Shown piece by piece: positions 11,761 to 25,400 of a DNA stretch of 64,000 nt. The DNA comes from Saccharum officinarum (lineage: Eukaryota > Streptophyta > Magnoliopsida > Poales > Poaceae). Numbering within the stretch: position 1 is the first letter of the stretch; each line of letters starts with the position of its first letter. The DNA lies in assembly GCA_020631735.1 (NCBI GenBank), contig CM036160.1:2898407-2962406 (forward strand), given 5' to 3'. The translations under genes were made by a program, and so were the position numbers. Under the pieces are notes generated by a model. The model was given only the letters and a program-made list of their open reading frames with translations, was not told the DNA's origin and searched no databases.

Positions 11761-11790
11761 TGGACACGGTGACCGAACGGGGCTCAACTG

Positions 11791-12981
11791 CGGCTTAAAG
11801 AAGTTAATTTATGAGGTGATCATCATGACTGTTCCACTTGATAAAATGATAAGTTGTTAACAACAGTTGATTCATGCAGTATTATACTACTCTGTCTGTT
11901 AACAACTTGATCCCAATATTTGGCGACCCTCTTATTGTCACTATATAGAATTGTTCATAACAAACATGCATGTGTGTGGCATATGCCTGCTATAAAACCG
12001 TAAACCCTCTTGAATATAAAAAAGTAAGCCGTAAGCCCTTCCCTCCTTTTCAAGTCTGAAAGTATTCCCAATCTTAATTGATCAAAGCCTTAGAAAGCCC
12101 CCTAACTTAACTTTCCCTAAAAAAAAGGTGACCATGGGCCGAAACCCTTTCTTACTTAAAACCTAGCCCATGGCCCATTATATTTTCTCCAGTTTCCTTA
12201 TCCTCGTTTACCATTTTAATCCAGGCCCATCTGGCCTTTCCCAGGAACCAGGCCCTGCCTCCTTCCAATTTCTCTCTTTTTTGTCTCCCTCCGCTCTCTC
12301 TTTTTCTGAAGAACTCTTCTTTTTCTTCTAGCCAAGGAAGCAAAAGCAACGGTGCGTTGAGTTGGGCATCGTTGGAAGGCTGTCGTGTTTGAGTGTGGAA
12401 ACTTGTAAAACGTGGTGTATGTATGTACGTATGACCTGACCTTGTACAGTTTTCTTTCCACTTTTTTTTGGGAAATAAGAAATTTTATCATTATACAAGA
12501 TGCTATTATAATAAAGAAAAGGAAAAAAAACGTGGTAACACTACGATACCGAATTACTTGTGCCACTGCTAAATCATAGGCAAAACTAAATCCACACGGT
12601 TAAATTCGCGTGGTTTTGTGAAAGTGAAATTCCTTCCTACGAACAACATGGAGGCGTCCGTGCGCATCATATATGCTTGGTCCAGCGCCACGGCGGATCG
12701 GAGACGGGAGACCGGCCGGAGCGGGGCGAAGACGACGACGGCCACCAAGGATCGGACTCCTCGTCGTCGGAGACCGCGTCGTCGCCGACCGCCACCAGTG
12801 CTGCGTCACGTCAGTGACCTTGACGTCTGGCCATGGCCACCACACGCTTGGGCGTTCCGTGTTCTGAGGCGAAGGGACGCGTCGCACCTCTCTGCATGGG
12901 ATCCATCCGTGATCAGGCACTGGGTCACCTGCTTGCGGGACGGGACCCATCGCCGCGGAGCCCATGCGGCAGCCGACTGAA
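11791..12981. other. Intergenic, no recognisable gene
   Basis: AT-rich to 12600, then a GC-rich patch of about 350 bp (12640-12980) with GACGACGACGG-type triplet runs. Open frames of 60-130 codons overlap on both strands and look compositional. The right end of the candidate Helitron may lie here, but no convincing GA end with a TC-type 5' signature on the minus strand was found. Confidence 0.3.
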
Positions 12982-13430
12982 ACTACCCGCACTCATGGAC
13001 CTCTATATTCAACCTCTATATTCATTATCTATACGTCCTAGTCAGCAAGATTCTCTTCTCTATATTCAATTCTCCCGCACACATCCATCTTCTATATCAT
13101 CCTCTATCCACTATATCCACTGTGGGACCCACTTGTCACTTTATTTAAATATATCCATGTGTGATCTAGTTTTGAAGGATTTATTGAGACGAATTTAATG
13201 GTGAAATCAAAATTTAATTTGGATTTTTGGTTTGTGTGTTATAGCATTTTTTTCTTTGTTTAGCCAGTGGGCCCGCCACTATAGAGTATAGAGTAAGCAC
13301 AGTACCACTCTAAATATAGAGTAAGAGAAAAATAGAGTATCGTTTTAAAGTATCTAGTGCAGCAGTTTTTATTCTATATTCATATTCTAAAGTTTTAGAG
13401 TATCGTTTTAGAGTACCCACTGCGGGTAGT
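12982..13430. mobile_element. MITE with perfect 10-bp terminal inverted repeats
   Basis: Ends are ACTACCCGCA (12982-12991) and TGCGGGTAGT (13421-13430), perfectly inverted, and similarity continues inward (CTCTATATT arms against TAGAGTA arms). The interior is AT-rich and non-coding. CTGA occurs just outside both ends (12977-12980, one base before the element, and 13431-13434), which may be a decayed target duplication. Superfamily not assigned. Confidence 0.6.
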
Positions 13431-13544
13431 CTGAGGAGTGAGATGCAGGCAGGAGTAGTATTTTATAGTATATTTTTTAATAGAATAACAAGAGCGGCAG
13501 TTGGAAAGTTCCGTTTCCGTTGGCTTGCGTCGATCAGTTGCAAT

Positions 13545-13680
13545 TAGCCCTGGGCATAATTAACCGAAGACCAAAGACCGAACCGAACTAACCGAGACCG
13601 AGACCGAAGTGAACGAGACCGAAAATTTCGGTCACAAGTTCGGTCTTCAGTTTGAAGTAACCGAACTAACCGAACTTAAT
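13545..13680 (+). mobile_element. hAT-like terminal fragment rich in ACCGA motifs
   Basis: The segment starts TAGCCCTGGGCATAATTA and continues with repeated ACCGAA/ACCGAG motifs and inverse TTCGGT motifs (13555-13677). Many plant hAT elements and their MITEs begin with TAGGGCTGGGCA followed by ACCGAA-rich sequence. It is cut at 13680 by a TGTAACACCC LTR start. No second terminus is visible. Confidence 0.4.
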
Positions 13681-13897
13681 TGTAACACCCTAAAAAAAAA
13701 TTGAAAAGAAGAAAAGTAGGAGAAATATGATTTTTGTATAATTTTGTGAGCATGCAAATTTAGGATAATAATAATTTTTTATAAATTTAAAATCAAATAT
13801 AAGAGTAGAAACATGATTGAGCATTCATGCTGTTGCATTTGGATTTTGTGATGAGTGATTTAAATCAAATTCATTTGGATTTGAAAATTCTTTGAAA
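13681..13897 (+). mobile_element. 5' edge of a gypsy LTR, broken by assembly gap
   Basis: Starts TGTAACACCC and contains CATTCATGCTGTTGCATTT, shared with the LTR start at 50051 and 57418 (CATTCATGCTGTTGCATTT near 50134 and 57501). It is therefore a plus-orientation Del/Tekay-like LTR start. The sequence runs into the N gap after 217 bp. Confidence 0.6.
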
Positions 13898-13997
13898 NNN
13901 NNNNNNNNNNNNNNNNNNNNNNNNNNNNNNNNNNNNNNNNNNNNNNNNNNNNNNNNNNNNNNNNNNNNNNNNNNNNNNNNNNNNNNNNNNNNNNNNN
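13898..13997. other. Assembly gap, 100 N
   Basis: Exactly 100 N. The length is a common placeholder, so the true size is unknown. The LTR pieces on its two sides are in opposite orientation. Confidence 0.99.
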
Positions 13998-16762
13998 AAT
14001 CAATGTGCCTAGCTGGTACCCCGAAAAAACACACGCCTCGCTTGTACCCCAGGCACAAGCAAGACTAACCGTTCCCCTCCTGTCATGGATTTCTAGGTCC
14101 CCGTCTAAACTTGGACTCCTAGCTTCCGCACTTGAGGCCCGGCCTCAACGCGGTGCTAAGACCTCCATCTATCCCTGCCTCCAATCAGTCGGTCCGAAAA
14201 GAGCCGGAGCCTATGACAAGAGAGTAACAAGCCTTCCCGCTCCCATAAGCAAGTATGTGCTCGGATAATAAATCTGTGACTTGACCAGGGTCCATGCAAC
14301 GAACGGTCCTTAATTGACACGGACAGGGAAATAGTGCAACCCAGTTGTGCCCCGTGGCCGCGGGACACAACTTGCTACACCCACCAATACCCATACTACA
14401 TCCCTGTCCGGTCGCCAATTCCTTCACATCATTTTTATCCAGAATGTAATAATAATAATATGAGTAACCCCCTATTGTGAGTAGCGACAGGTTACCCACG
14501 CTACCGATGAACCTAAGCAAGGCAGCTACGCGATCCTGTACTAGTAAGACTGATGGGTAGATATATATATGCAGGTGGGTATCATAAAATTCCTGCAACG
14601 TAAATGCACAACATTTAAATATATATAAAGACTTGCAAAATAAGGTTATGCACCGGGGCTTGCCTTGGGCAGGCGCAAAGTCAGAGGTGTCAGTCGCGGG
14701 TGGCTCCTAGAACTCCTCAGGTACAAGGATTTCCTCCTCGTACTCCTCGATGACTTTCTCGTAGTCCTGCTCCTCCGCGGCCACGTACTCAACCTCCTCG
14801 TGATCTACATACATGCAAGGATAATGCCACACTTAAAAGGTGACAACGGTAACTCTAATAACAACAACTACCAACTACTAGCTATTTAGCTAACTCTAAT
14901 GGCTAACATGCTAAGCCATCCACTACTCCTATTAATCACATGCTAAGCGGTCTAAATATTTCTGCCAAAAAGGTTGCATTACTTTCTTTTGTTATCGCTA
15001 CAACGTATCATATAACTAGGAGAACTTAGCGACCCTATCAAACAAGCTATTCGATGACTATAAAAAAATTACAGCAAGCATCTAATAATATTATGAAGCT
15101 ACTGTAAAAATTTCTAGGGCTAGCTCTATTCTAAACTTGCCACAAAAATTCCTACTCGATTTGATAGCTTAAAAGTAATCATTTTTGCATCGATTTTAAA
15201 CGACCAAGCATCAATACAACACTGCATGAAAGGAATTTACTAACGGATAGAGCATGAATTTAGGGACTCAACTAAAGTGGTTTCACAATTTTTGGACATC
15301 TACACAAGTTGCTATAATCCGCCAAAGATTTGCTCAGAATTTAATTTAGAACTAATATCGAATTTCCTAGAAAGAAAAGAAAGCCTTCTTCCCTCGGTTG
15401 GCCCGCACGAGCGGCCCAGCCGCGCGCAGCGCTCGCCCGCGCCCGCAACTCAACACGCGCAGCGCGCGCACAGCGACCCACAATCACGGCCCACAGGCGC
15501 GTCCTAGGCTGGCTCTGACCGGCCTGCGGCTGAAGGACGAGAAGTCCGCCGTGCAGGCGGAAAAGCAATTAGGCCCTTCTGCATTATCGGAAACGCACAC
15601 GACCGCCCAAGGCACTATTCCTGCACTCTGAGCATAAGCAATAAAGCCCCGAAGAAACCTTTCTTCACAATGCTGAGGTCCCCAGGTGCCCCCGCGCTCA
15701 CCGGCGCCGCACCGGCAGCACTGGCCAGCCACGACGGCTAACCGGGCACGCACAGTCCTAACCAACGGGTCAGCCTCCAATCCTAGCTAAAACTCCTACC
15801 CTATGTGGTGCTACGGGGCAGCGGGGTGCACCGAAACGAGCGACCACAGTACGCGGCCATTCACAACGGCGGCGCTGGCGTTCCGGTGCCCTACGACGGC
15901 TACTGACCTAGCGAACCCACGAGTGAGCATCGGAACCTTACCGATTACCTAGCTGTTGTGGCGGTGGAGGAAAAAGTGGCGAGGGAGAGTTGGCCGCGTG
16001 CGACCCAAGGGTGCGGCGGCGCACCACGATGGACACGACAAAAAGGAGAAGGCAAGGGCAACACAGCCAGCCACACACTCAAGCGGCCCGAGAGGTCAAC
16101 CGCAGCAGTGCGACGACGAGGGGGGCGGCATCCAACGCGACGTGCGCAGACAGAGCCGGCCAACCGCGCTGCACGGCGACCACAAGCGGTGACCGCGCTC
16201 AGGAAACCAGAGATCCTGACGCTACGCGCAAGCATGATTTTTAAAGCTCCAAAAACTCCTAATCGGTGACAACCGACCGCGAACCAACCTTGCCAAACCC
16301 TAGACAACCTATGAGGCTACCAACCCGAGCTAACACACAGTAACCCTTCCTAACTCGAATTCATGAACGAAGGTGCTCAACACGGCAACGTCAAAGCTGC
16401 CCTAGACTTGGAGTATTTCTAAATACTTTACGCTGGAAATAAACCGAGTTGCAAAACCGAGCTACTAGAAACGTTAGCTGTCGATCACCGAATTCAATAA
16501 CGAACGTTGCACTTCACAATCGTTTAGGTGCCGCAAAAGGGGACGCACAATGTTATATAGCATGCTCGTTCCAGAAAAAAATTGGTTTCCAACCTTAGTT
16601 GATACAATCCGGTTGTTACGTCAATTTTCCAATTAACATTTTTATTAACTATTTAGGATTACCAATTGATTCTACTCACTTCAACATTAAGCAAACAAAA
16701 GAAAAGGTGCTCATGCCAAGCTTAGATGCATTGAACACACCGGTAACACCGAGGGTGTTACA
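13998..16762 (-). mobile_element. Minus-orientation gypsy LTR fragment related to the 29-44 kb LTRs
   Basis: The right edge is GAGGGTGTTACA (ends 16762), the inverse of a TGTAACACCC LTR start. CACCGGGGCTTGCCTTGGG at 14650-14668 matches GCTCCGGGGCTTGCCTGGG at 30713 and 40852 in the same strand and relative position, and the CGGTCCTTAA-with-GACAGGGA neighbourhood near 14304-14330 also has a counterpart. A GC-rich pocket at 15400-16270 corresponds to the GC-rich pocket of the long LTRs. Left part lost in the gap. Only 60-140 codon compositional frames, no retrotransposon protein. Confidence 0.52.
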
Positions 16763-17367
16763 CAACTACACCCCTTTCATCTTTTCGTTACATCTAAACA
16801 CCTGTCAAGATAGAGTTCTATGTCATGTTACATCAAATAGGAAATTTAGATCATGCACGTATATTAGAGCTAAATATGGACATGGAATGTTTTTCCTATT
16901 TCTTCTATGACCTCTCAGGTGATAATATGTAATACCCCCATCCTAAAATATAAGAGATCCATCATAGTTCAAAACCTGTGGCAAAATACAAGGTATTCTT
17001 GTTCCTCAACCTCCCTCTCCCCTATCCTTTTGGCAGGAAATGCTTAGATTTCTTTTAAACTTGATATTAACTAAAGCAACCAACTGGTAACTAAGGAAAG
17101 TACAATTGAACTACTCCCTCCATCCTATTTAATGAGGGGGCAAGATGCATGGTGTTTTACCAGGTTCCTTATTTTTTCTGAAAACCACCTAGGATGGAGG
17201 AGCAATTGACATCTCGTAGATTGATAATCCACAATAATTTTGGAGTAATGGAGCAAAGCCCAAACTAGTTAAGTTCATTTTGTCAATCAAGCATCAGATG
17301 TTCCTTCAAAAAATGTTTTCTAGGCACTCAAGGCACCTTTCCACAAGAGGGTCACATATAACCAACC
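16763..17367. other. Flank of the CACTA insertion, with a Stowaway-like MITE inside
   Basis: No gene seen. A second Stowaway-style start (ACCCCCATCCTAAAATATAAG) is at 16933-16953 without a matching end. The rest is unassigned. Confidence 0.35.
17114..17202. mobile_element. Stowaway-like (Tc1/Mariner) MITE, about 90 bp
   Basis: Terminal inverted repeats CTCCCTCCATCCTA (17114-17127) and TAGGATGGAGGAG (ends 17202), one base missing in the second. CTCCCTCC ends are diagnostic for Stowaway MITEs, which duplicate TA. TA precedes the left end, while CA follows the right end, so one copy has decayed. Confidence 0.55.
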
Positions 17368-17370
17368 ATC

Positions 17371-17600
17371 CACTGCTGCATAACGGGGCTTTAGTCTCGG
17401 TCCAAAAGGACCTCTAGTCCGGGCTGCGAGCGAGACTAAGGTTCGGGACTAAATGTCCCACCTTTAGTCCCGGTTTCAGGCCGGGACTAAATGTCCCACC
17501 TTTAGTCCCGGTTCTTAGGCCCGGGACTAAAGGTGCTGCCAGGCATCGACGTGGCGCAGCACCTTTTAGTCCCGGTTGGTATTGCCAACCGGGACTAAAT
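17371..17600. repeat. CACTA left terminus and subterminal repeats
   Basis: After the CACTG terminus, TTTAGTCCCGGTT and its inverse CCGGGACTAAA alternate about eight times over 215 bp (for example 17462-17474, 17482-17492, 17570-17600). In En/Spm-type elements such subterminal motifs bind the element-encoded DNA-binding protein. Confidence 0.85.
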
Positions 17601-17868
17601 TTCTTTTTTATTTTTCCTTTTTCTTTCCAATTCATTATTGATTTTGGTTTTCAGTTATATTGTTTTCCAATTTATTCTTTGCTGCTATTACCCATATACG
17701 TTGTACCTATACGAGAGCGTTATTATTGCACACAAATAAAGTATGAAACTACATATATATATTATAGAGCTATACATATACGTACATACACATTACATTT
17801 ACAATAATATACAAGTAATCAAGTGTTCGACCGCCGGTTAATGAGTTACACAAATGTTTGCCTGCCAC
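17601..17868. other. AT-rich 3' flank of the protease-type gene inside the CACTA
   Basis: Lies between the stop of the second CACTA gene (minus strand, 17869-17871) and the left subterminal repeats, so it should hold that gene's 3' untranslated region. No clear poly(A) signal chosen. Confidence 0.4.
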
Positions 17869-21878
<4,010 letters not shown>

Positions 21879-22979
21879 TTCTGTAAAAATATTTAGGGTT
21901 TAGGGTTTAGGCATTACTAAGCATAAGATATTGACTTCTACCGAAGTCTAAGCATTACTAAGCATAAGAGATCAACTTACACATATTAGTGGGATATCAT
22001 CTGGATATAAGTGTAGATCAAGGTAATCATGCAGCAACGGTATCGACCAACTCCTACTAACTTAATGCATCTAATAACAAGTAAGTCTATCACAAGACCA
22101 CTAATTACTTACACAAGACATCATTAACCATCAATGATCTATGTTAAACACATTAATTATCATTAACAATTCTTAATTAATAAGTTAATCATAAACTCAA
22201 ACAATTAATTAAAGTGCCAAGGGTCATCACATGTTAATGACCCAAAGTCATCACTAAATCCCAAAATCACACAAATCCTAAATCATTAAGATAAACTTAT
22301 GATTAATTAATTAAATATTAGAGAATAACTTAAGAATCTAATTTCTATTTATCAAAACAGTACCAAAATATTTGTGAAGCTAGACCTAGGCATGAAAAGT
22401 CTACTTAGAAAATTTTAGGATTTTTAAATTAATATTTAAGCCTATAAAATCCATTGAAGTTGTATTTCTTAATTAAAATAGATAATTTTAACTCATGAAA
22501 AAACTATTCAAATTTCAGGTTTAATAGTTTTTCTAGATATTACACATCATAGAGAGTCTACATAAAATTTTTCATAATGTTATTACGCTCCTAAAATCTT
22601 GTACAAAAATAACAAAAAGCAATTCAATAATTCTTTTTAGAAAAAGAAAAACGTTTTTCAGCCCACGCTTCTTTCTTACTGGGCCGGCCCAACACAGGCT
22701 GCCCATTATATATTTTTCTTCTTTCTCTCACTGACATGCGGGGACCGCACGTCAGGCCTCTTCTTCCTCCATCTCACACGACTAGGTGGCCTCTTCTTCC
22801 TCCATCTCCGGCTAGGTGGCGGCAGGACGCAGCCACGCTGTCCGCGCAGGGCTTGGGCGGCCTTAGGACGCAGGTGCACTGCCTAGGGCGTAGGTGGCTG
22901 CGGAGGGTCGGGGCGGCCCGCGGCCAGGGGCAGGTCGGCAGCGGCGCAACCGGGGTTCAGCGAGCGCTTGTGGACGTAC
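21879..22979 (-). other. Presumed intron in the 5' UTR of the protease-type gene
   Basis: AT-rich from 21890 to 22670, then GC-rich. On the minus strand it starts with the donor GTACGTCC (22979-22972) after GTCGCCAG and runs to just before the start codon of the protease-type gene. No coding segment recognised. Open frames in the GC-rich part (22736-23125) on the opposite strand look compositional. Confidence 0.42.
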
Positions 22980-23126
22980 CTGGCGACGAGAACGCGGACG
23001 CGGACGTGGACGAGGGCGCGCGCCGGCGGTGCTCGGGGCGGTGCGCGGCGGTGCTCGGGAGGACGGCGGCGGTTCATGTGTGCGCGTGGGTGGGGAGGAG
23101 GACGAAGAAGACCCTGCCTTTATAGG
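22980..23126 (-). promoter_or_regulatory. TATA box and first exon of the protease-type CACTA gene
   Basis: On the minus strand CCTATAAAGG (23126-23117) is a good TATA box, followed by a GC-rich leader that ends GTCGCCAG before the donor GTACGT at 22979. Immediately upstream lie inverted TTTAGTCCCGGTT repeats. The same arrangement (repeats, then CTATAAAT, then leader) stands before the transposase gene at 45491-45500. Confidence 0.55.
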
Positions 23127-23290
23127 CTAGGGACCTTTAGTCCCGGGTCTGACCACCGCCCGGGACTAAAGGGCCTTTAGTCCCGGTTCCAGCCACGAAC
23201 CGGGACTAACCTTTAGTCTCGGTTCGTGGCTGGAACCGGGACTAAAGGCCCTTTAGTCCCGGGCGGTGGCCAGACCCAGGATTAAAGGTC
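23127..23290. repeat. Internal inverted array of TTTAGTCCCGG motifs
   Basis: CCTTTAGTCCCGG and CCGGGACTAAAGG alternate six times. The block is a near-palindrome: GTCCCGGGTCTGACCACCGCC (first half) pairs with GGGCGGTGGCCAGACCC (second half), and GGTTCCAGCCACGAACC with GGTTCGTGGCTGGAACC. These are the same motifs as in the terminal arrays, but here they are about 5.8 kb from the left end and upstream of an internal TATA box. They may be a second regulatory array or the relic of a joined CACTA end. Confidence 0.8.
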
Positions 23291-23294
23291 CTTC

Positions 23295-23334
23295 CACCAA
23301 ATTCTAGCGCCTGTTTAGGCGCCAGAATTTGGTG
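23295..23334. repeat. Palindrome next to the internal CACTA array
   Basis: CACCAAATTCTAGCGCC and GGCGCCAGAATTTGGTG form a 17-bp inverted repeat with one mismatch and a six-base loop (TGTTTA). Confidence 0.8.
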
Positions 23335-23690
23335 AATTTCATTTTTCACCTTTTTTTCTTTTCATCTTTCTAAATGCATAGTAAAATAAATATTTATCAT
23401 AATTTTTTTTCAAAAATACACATTAGTTTAGTTTGACTCTATTGTGCATTACAAAAATTGTAAACACTATTTTTTTAAAAAATATTTCATATTATCCAAA
23501 ATAAATGTTATTTATAATGAATATTGTGTTAATGCAAAAATATAATGGACAATTGAAATATATAAAATTGTTGGCTTTCGACATAAAATTTGTTTTTGGG
23601 TCATTTGGACATTAAACTTTTGTTTCTTCAATAATAATTATTCAAATGCGCGACATTAATTGTCTAAATTTAAAAATTTAAAATTTTTAG
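23335..23690. other. AT-rich spacer inside the CACTA
   Basis: No gene or repeat seen beyond A/T runs. It separates the internal inverted array from the tandem array. Confidence 0.4.
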
Positions 23691-23694
23691 AGAT

Positions 23695-25400
23695 ACACGT
23701 CGGTTTTTGAAACCCTAGATGGTCTCGAATGGAAAACTCATGAATACAAAGTTTGTTCCACTCATCAAGACCTACATTTAGTCTAATGGTCAACTTTTTA
23801 TTTGTAAAAGTTTGAACCACTCAATTTTGAATTTTGAAAGAATTCATAGCCAAACGCCGGTTTTCGTAACCCTGGATGGTCTCGACTGGAAAAGTCATGA
23901 ATACCAATATTGTTCCACTCATCAAGATCTACATTTCATACATAGACTATTTTTGCATTTGACAAAAGTGTTGGCAAAGTGTAGTTGAAAATCCATAATT
24001 CCCACCTATAGTTTCATATAGTTTGTGTGAGATTCAATATTGTTTATTTAAACTTTTTTAAATAGAAAAAATGGTCTATATAAAAATTTTGGATCTTGAT
24101 GAGCTCTAACAACTTGGTATTCTAAAGTTTTTCATTTCAGGTCATTTAGTGTTTCATTTGACCAAGTCTGACCAAAACACATCTTCGATTTTGAAAACAT
24201 GTGTCTGGGACTTGCTAAAATTTATCCAGATGAAAATATGGTCCATGTATAAAATGTAGATCTTGATGAGCTCTAACAACTTGGTATTCAAAAGTTTTTC
24301 ATTTGAAGTCATCAAATAGGTCATTTGACCAAGTTTGACTAAAGTCAAAACATTGGTTTTTATAAACACACACTTTGACCGAACCCTGGATGGTCTCGAA
24401 TGGAAAACTCATGAATACAAAGTTTGTTACACTCATCAATACCTACATTTGGTCTAATGGTCAACTTTTTATTTGTAAAAGTTTGAACCACTCAATTTTG
24501 AATTTTAAAAGAATTCATAGCCAAACATCGGTTTTCGGAACCCTGGATGGTCTCGACTGGAAAAGTCATGAATACCAATATTGTTCCACTCATCAAGATC
24601 TACATTTCATACATAGACTATTTTTGTATTTGACAAATTGTTGGCAAAGTGTAGTTGAAAATCCACAATTCGCACAAATAGATCATATAGTTTGTGTGAG
24701 ATTCAAGATTTGGTGAGTATTGTTTATTTAAACTTTTTCAAATAGAAAAAATGGTCTATATAAAAAGTTTAGATCTTGATGAGCTCTAACAACTTAGTAT
24801 TCCAAAGTTTTTCATTTCAAGTCATTTAGTGTTTCATTTGACCAAGTCTGACCAAAACCCGTCTTCGATTTTGAAAACATGTGTCTGGGACTTGCTAAAA
24901 TTTATCCAGATGAAAATATGGTCCATGTATCAAATGTAGATCTTGATGAGCTCTAACAACTTGGTATTCAAATGTTTTTCATTTGAAGTCATCAAATGGG
25001 TCATTTGACCAAGTTTGACCAAAGTCAAAACATTGGTTTTTAGAAACACACACTTTGACCGAACCCTAGATGGTCTCCAATGGAAAACTCATGAATACAA
25101 AGTTTGTTACACTCATCAAGACCTACATTTGGTCTAATGGTCAACTTTTCATTTATAAAAGTTTGAACCACTCAATTTTGAATTTTGAAAGAATTCATAG
25201 CCAAACGCCGATTTTCGGAACCCTAGATGGTCTCGACTGGAAAAGTCATGAATACCAATATTGTTCCACTCATCAAGATCTACATTTCATATATAAACCA
25301 TTTTTTGCATTTGACAAAGTGTTGGCAAAGTGTAGTTAAAAATCCACAATTCCCACATATAGCAAAGTTTGAACCACTCAAATTTGAATTTTCGACACAG
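23695..25400. repeat. Tandem array, period about 670-680 bp, two and a half copies, inside the CACTA
   Basis: The landmark AACCCT(A/G)GATGGTCTC with the following ATGGAAAACTCATGAATAC recurs at 23711, 24382 and 25062, spacings of 671 and 680 bp. Inside each unit a shorter repeat of the same landmark (AACCCTGGATGGTCTCGACT) follows after about 157 bp, and TCTTGATGAGCTCTAACAAC recurs twice per unit. The array lies just past the 3' end of the transposase gene. Units differ by scattered substitutions and small indels. Short open frames here are copies of each other and not credible proteins. Confidence 0.85.

Larger units (their letters stand above)
5038..11790 (-). mobile_element. Candidate Helitron with captured gene fragments (right boundary not found)
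   Basis: The left edge carries a Helitron-type 3' terminus on the minus strand (5038-5065). To its right lie about 6.7 kb that look like pieces of genes and not like LTR debris: an exon with consensus splice sites and an open frame (10864-10962), other open segments near 5700-5950, 7130-7320 and 10400-10550, long AT-rich intron-like stretches, and a GC-rich first-exon-like block ending in a splice donor (11113). All exon-like pieces read on the minus strand, the same strand as the Helitron terminus. The 5' TC end is not identified, so the right coordinate is only where gene-like sequence stops. Alternative: a decayed host gene next to an unrelated Helitron end. Confidence 0.42.

Noticed and set aside
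11142..11787. Open frames up to 200 codons on both strands in CpG-rich DNA
   Set aside because: Arg/Pro/Ala-rich in all registers, no domain. Better explained as a leader exon or promoter with few stop codons.
12640..13200. Possible gene in the GC-rich patch near 12.7-13.0 kb
   Set aside because: Frames on both strands overlap, no splice or domain evidence, and the right part falls within a MITE.
13825..14058. Open frame running through the N gap
   Set aside because: Produced by translating N. The same applies to frames at 49659-49995.
22736..23125. Plus-strand open frame of 129 codons
   Set aside because: Lies antisense over the promoter and leader of the protease-type CACTA gene; GC-driven and without recognisable motifs.
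23695..25400. Tandem array as a centromeric satellite
   Set aside because: The unit length and position inside a CACTA element do not fit the roughly 137-156 bp centromeric satellites of grasses. The inner 157-bp spacing is a coincidence of a local duplication.
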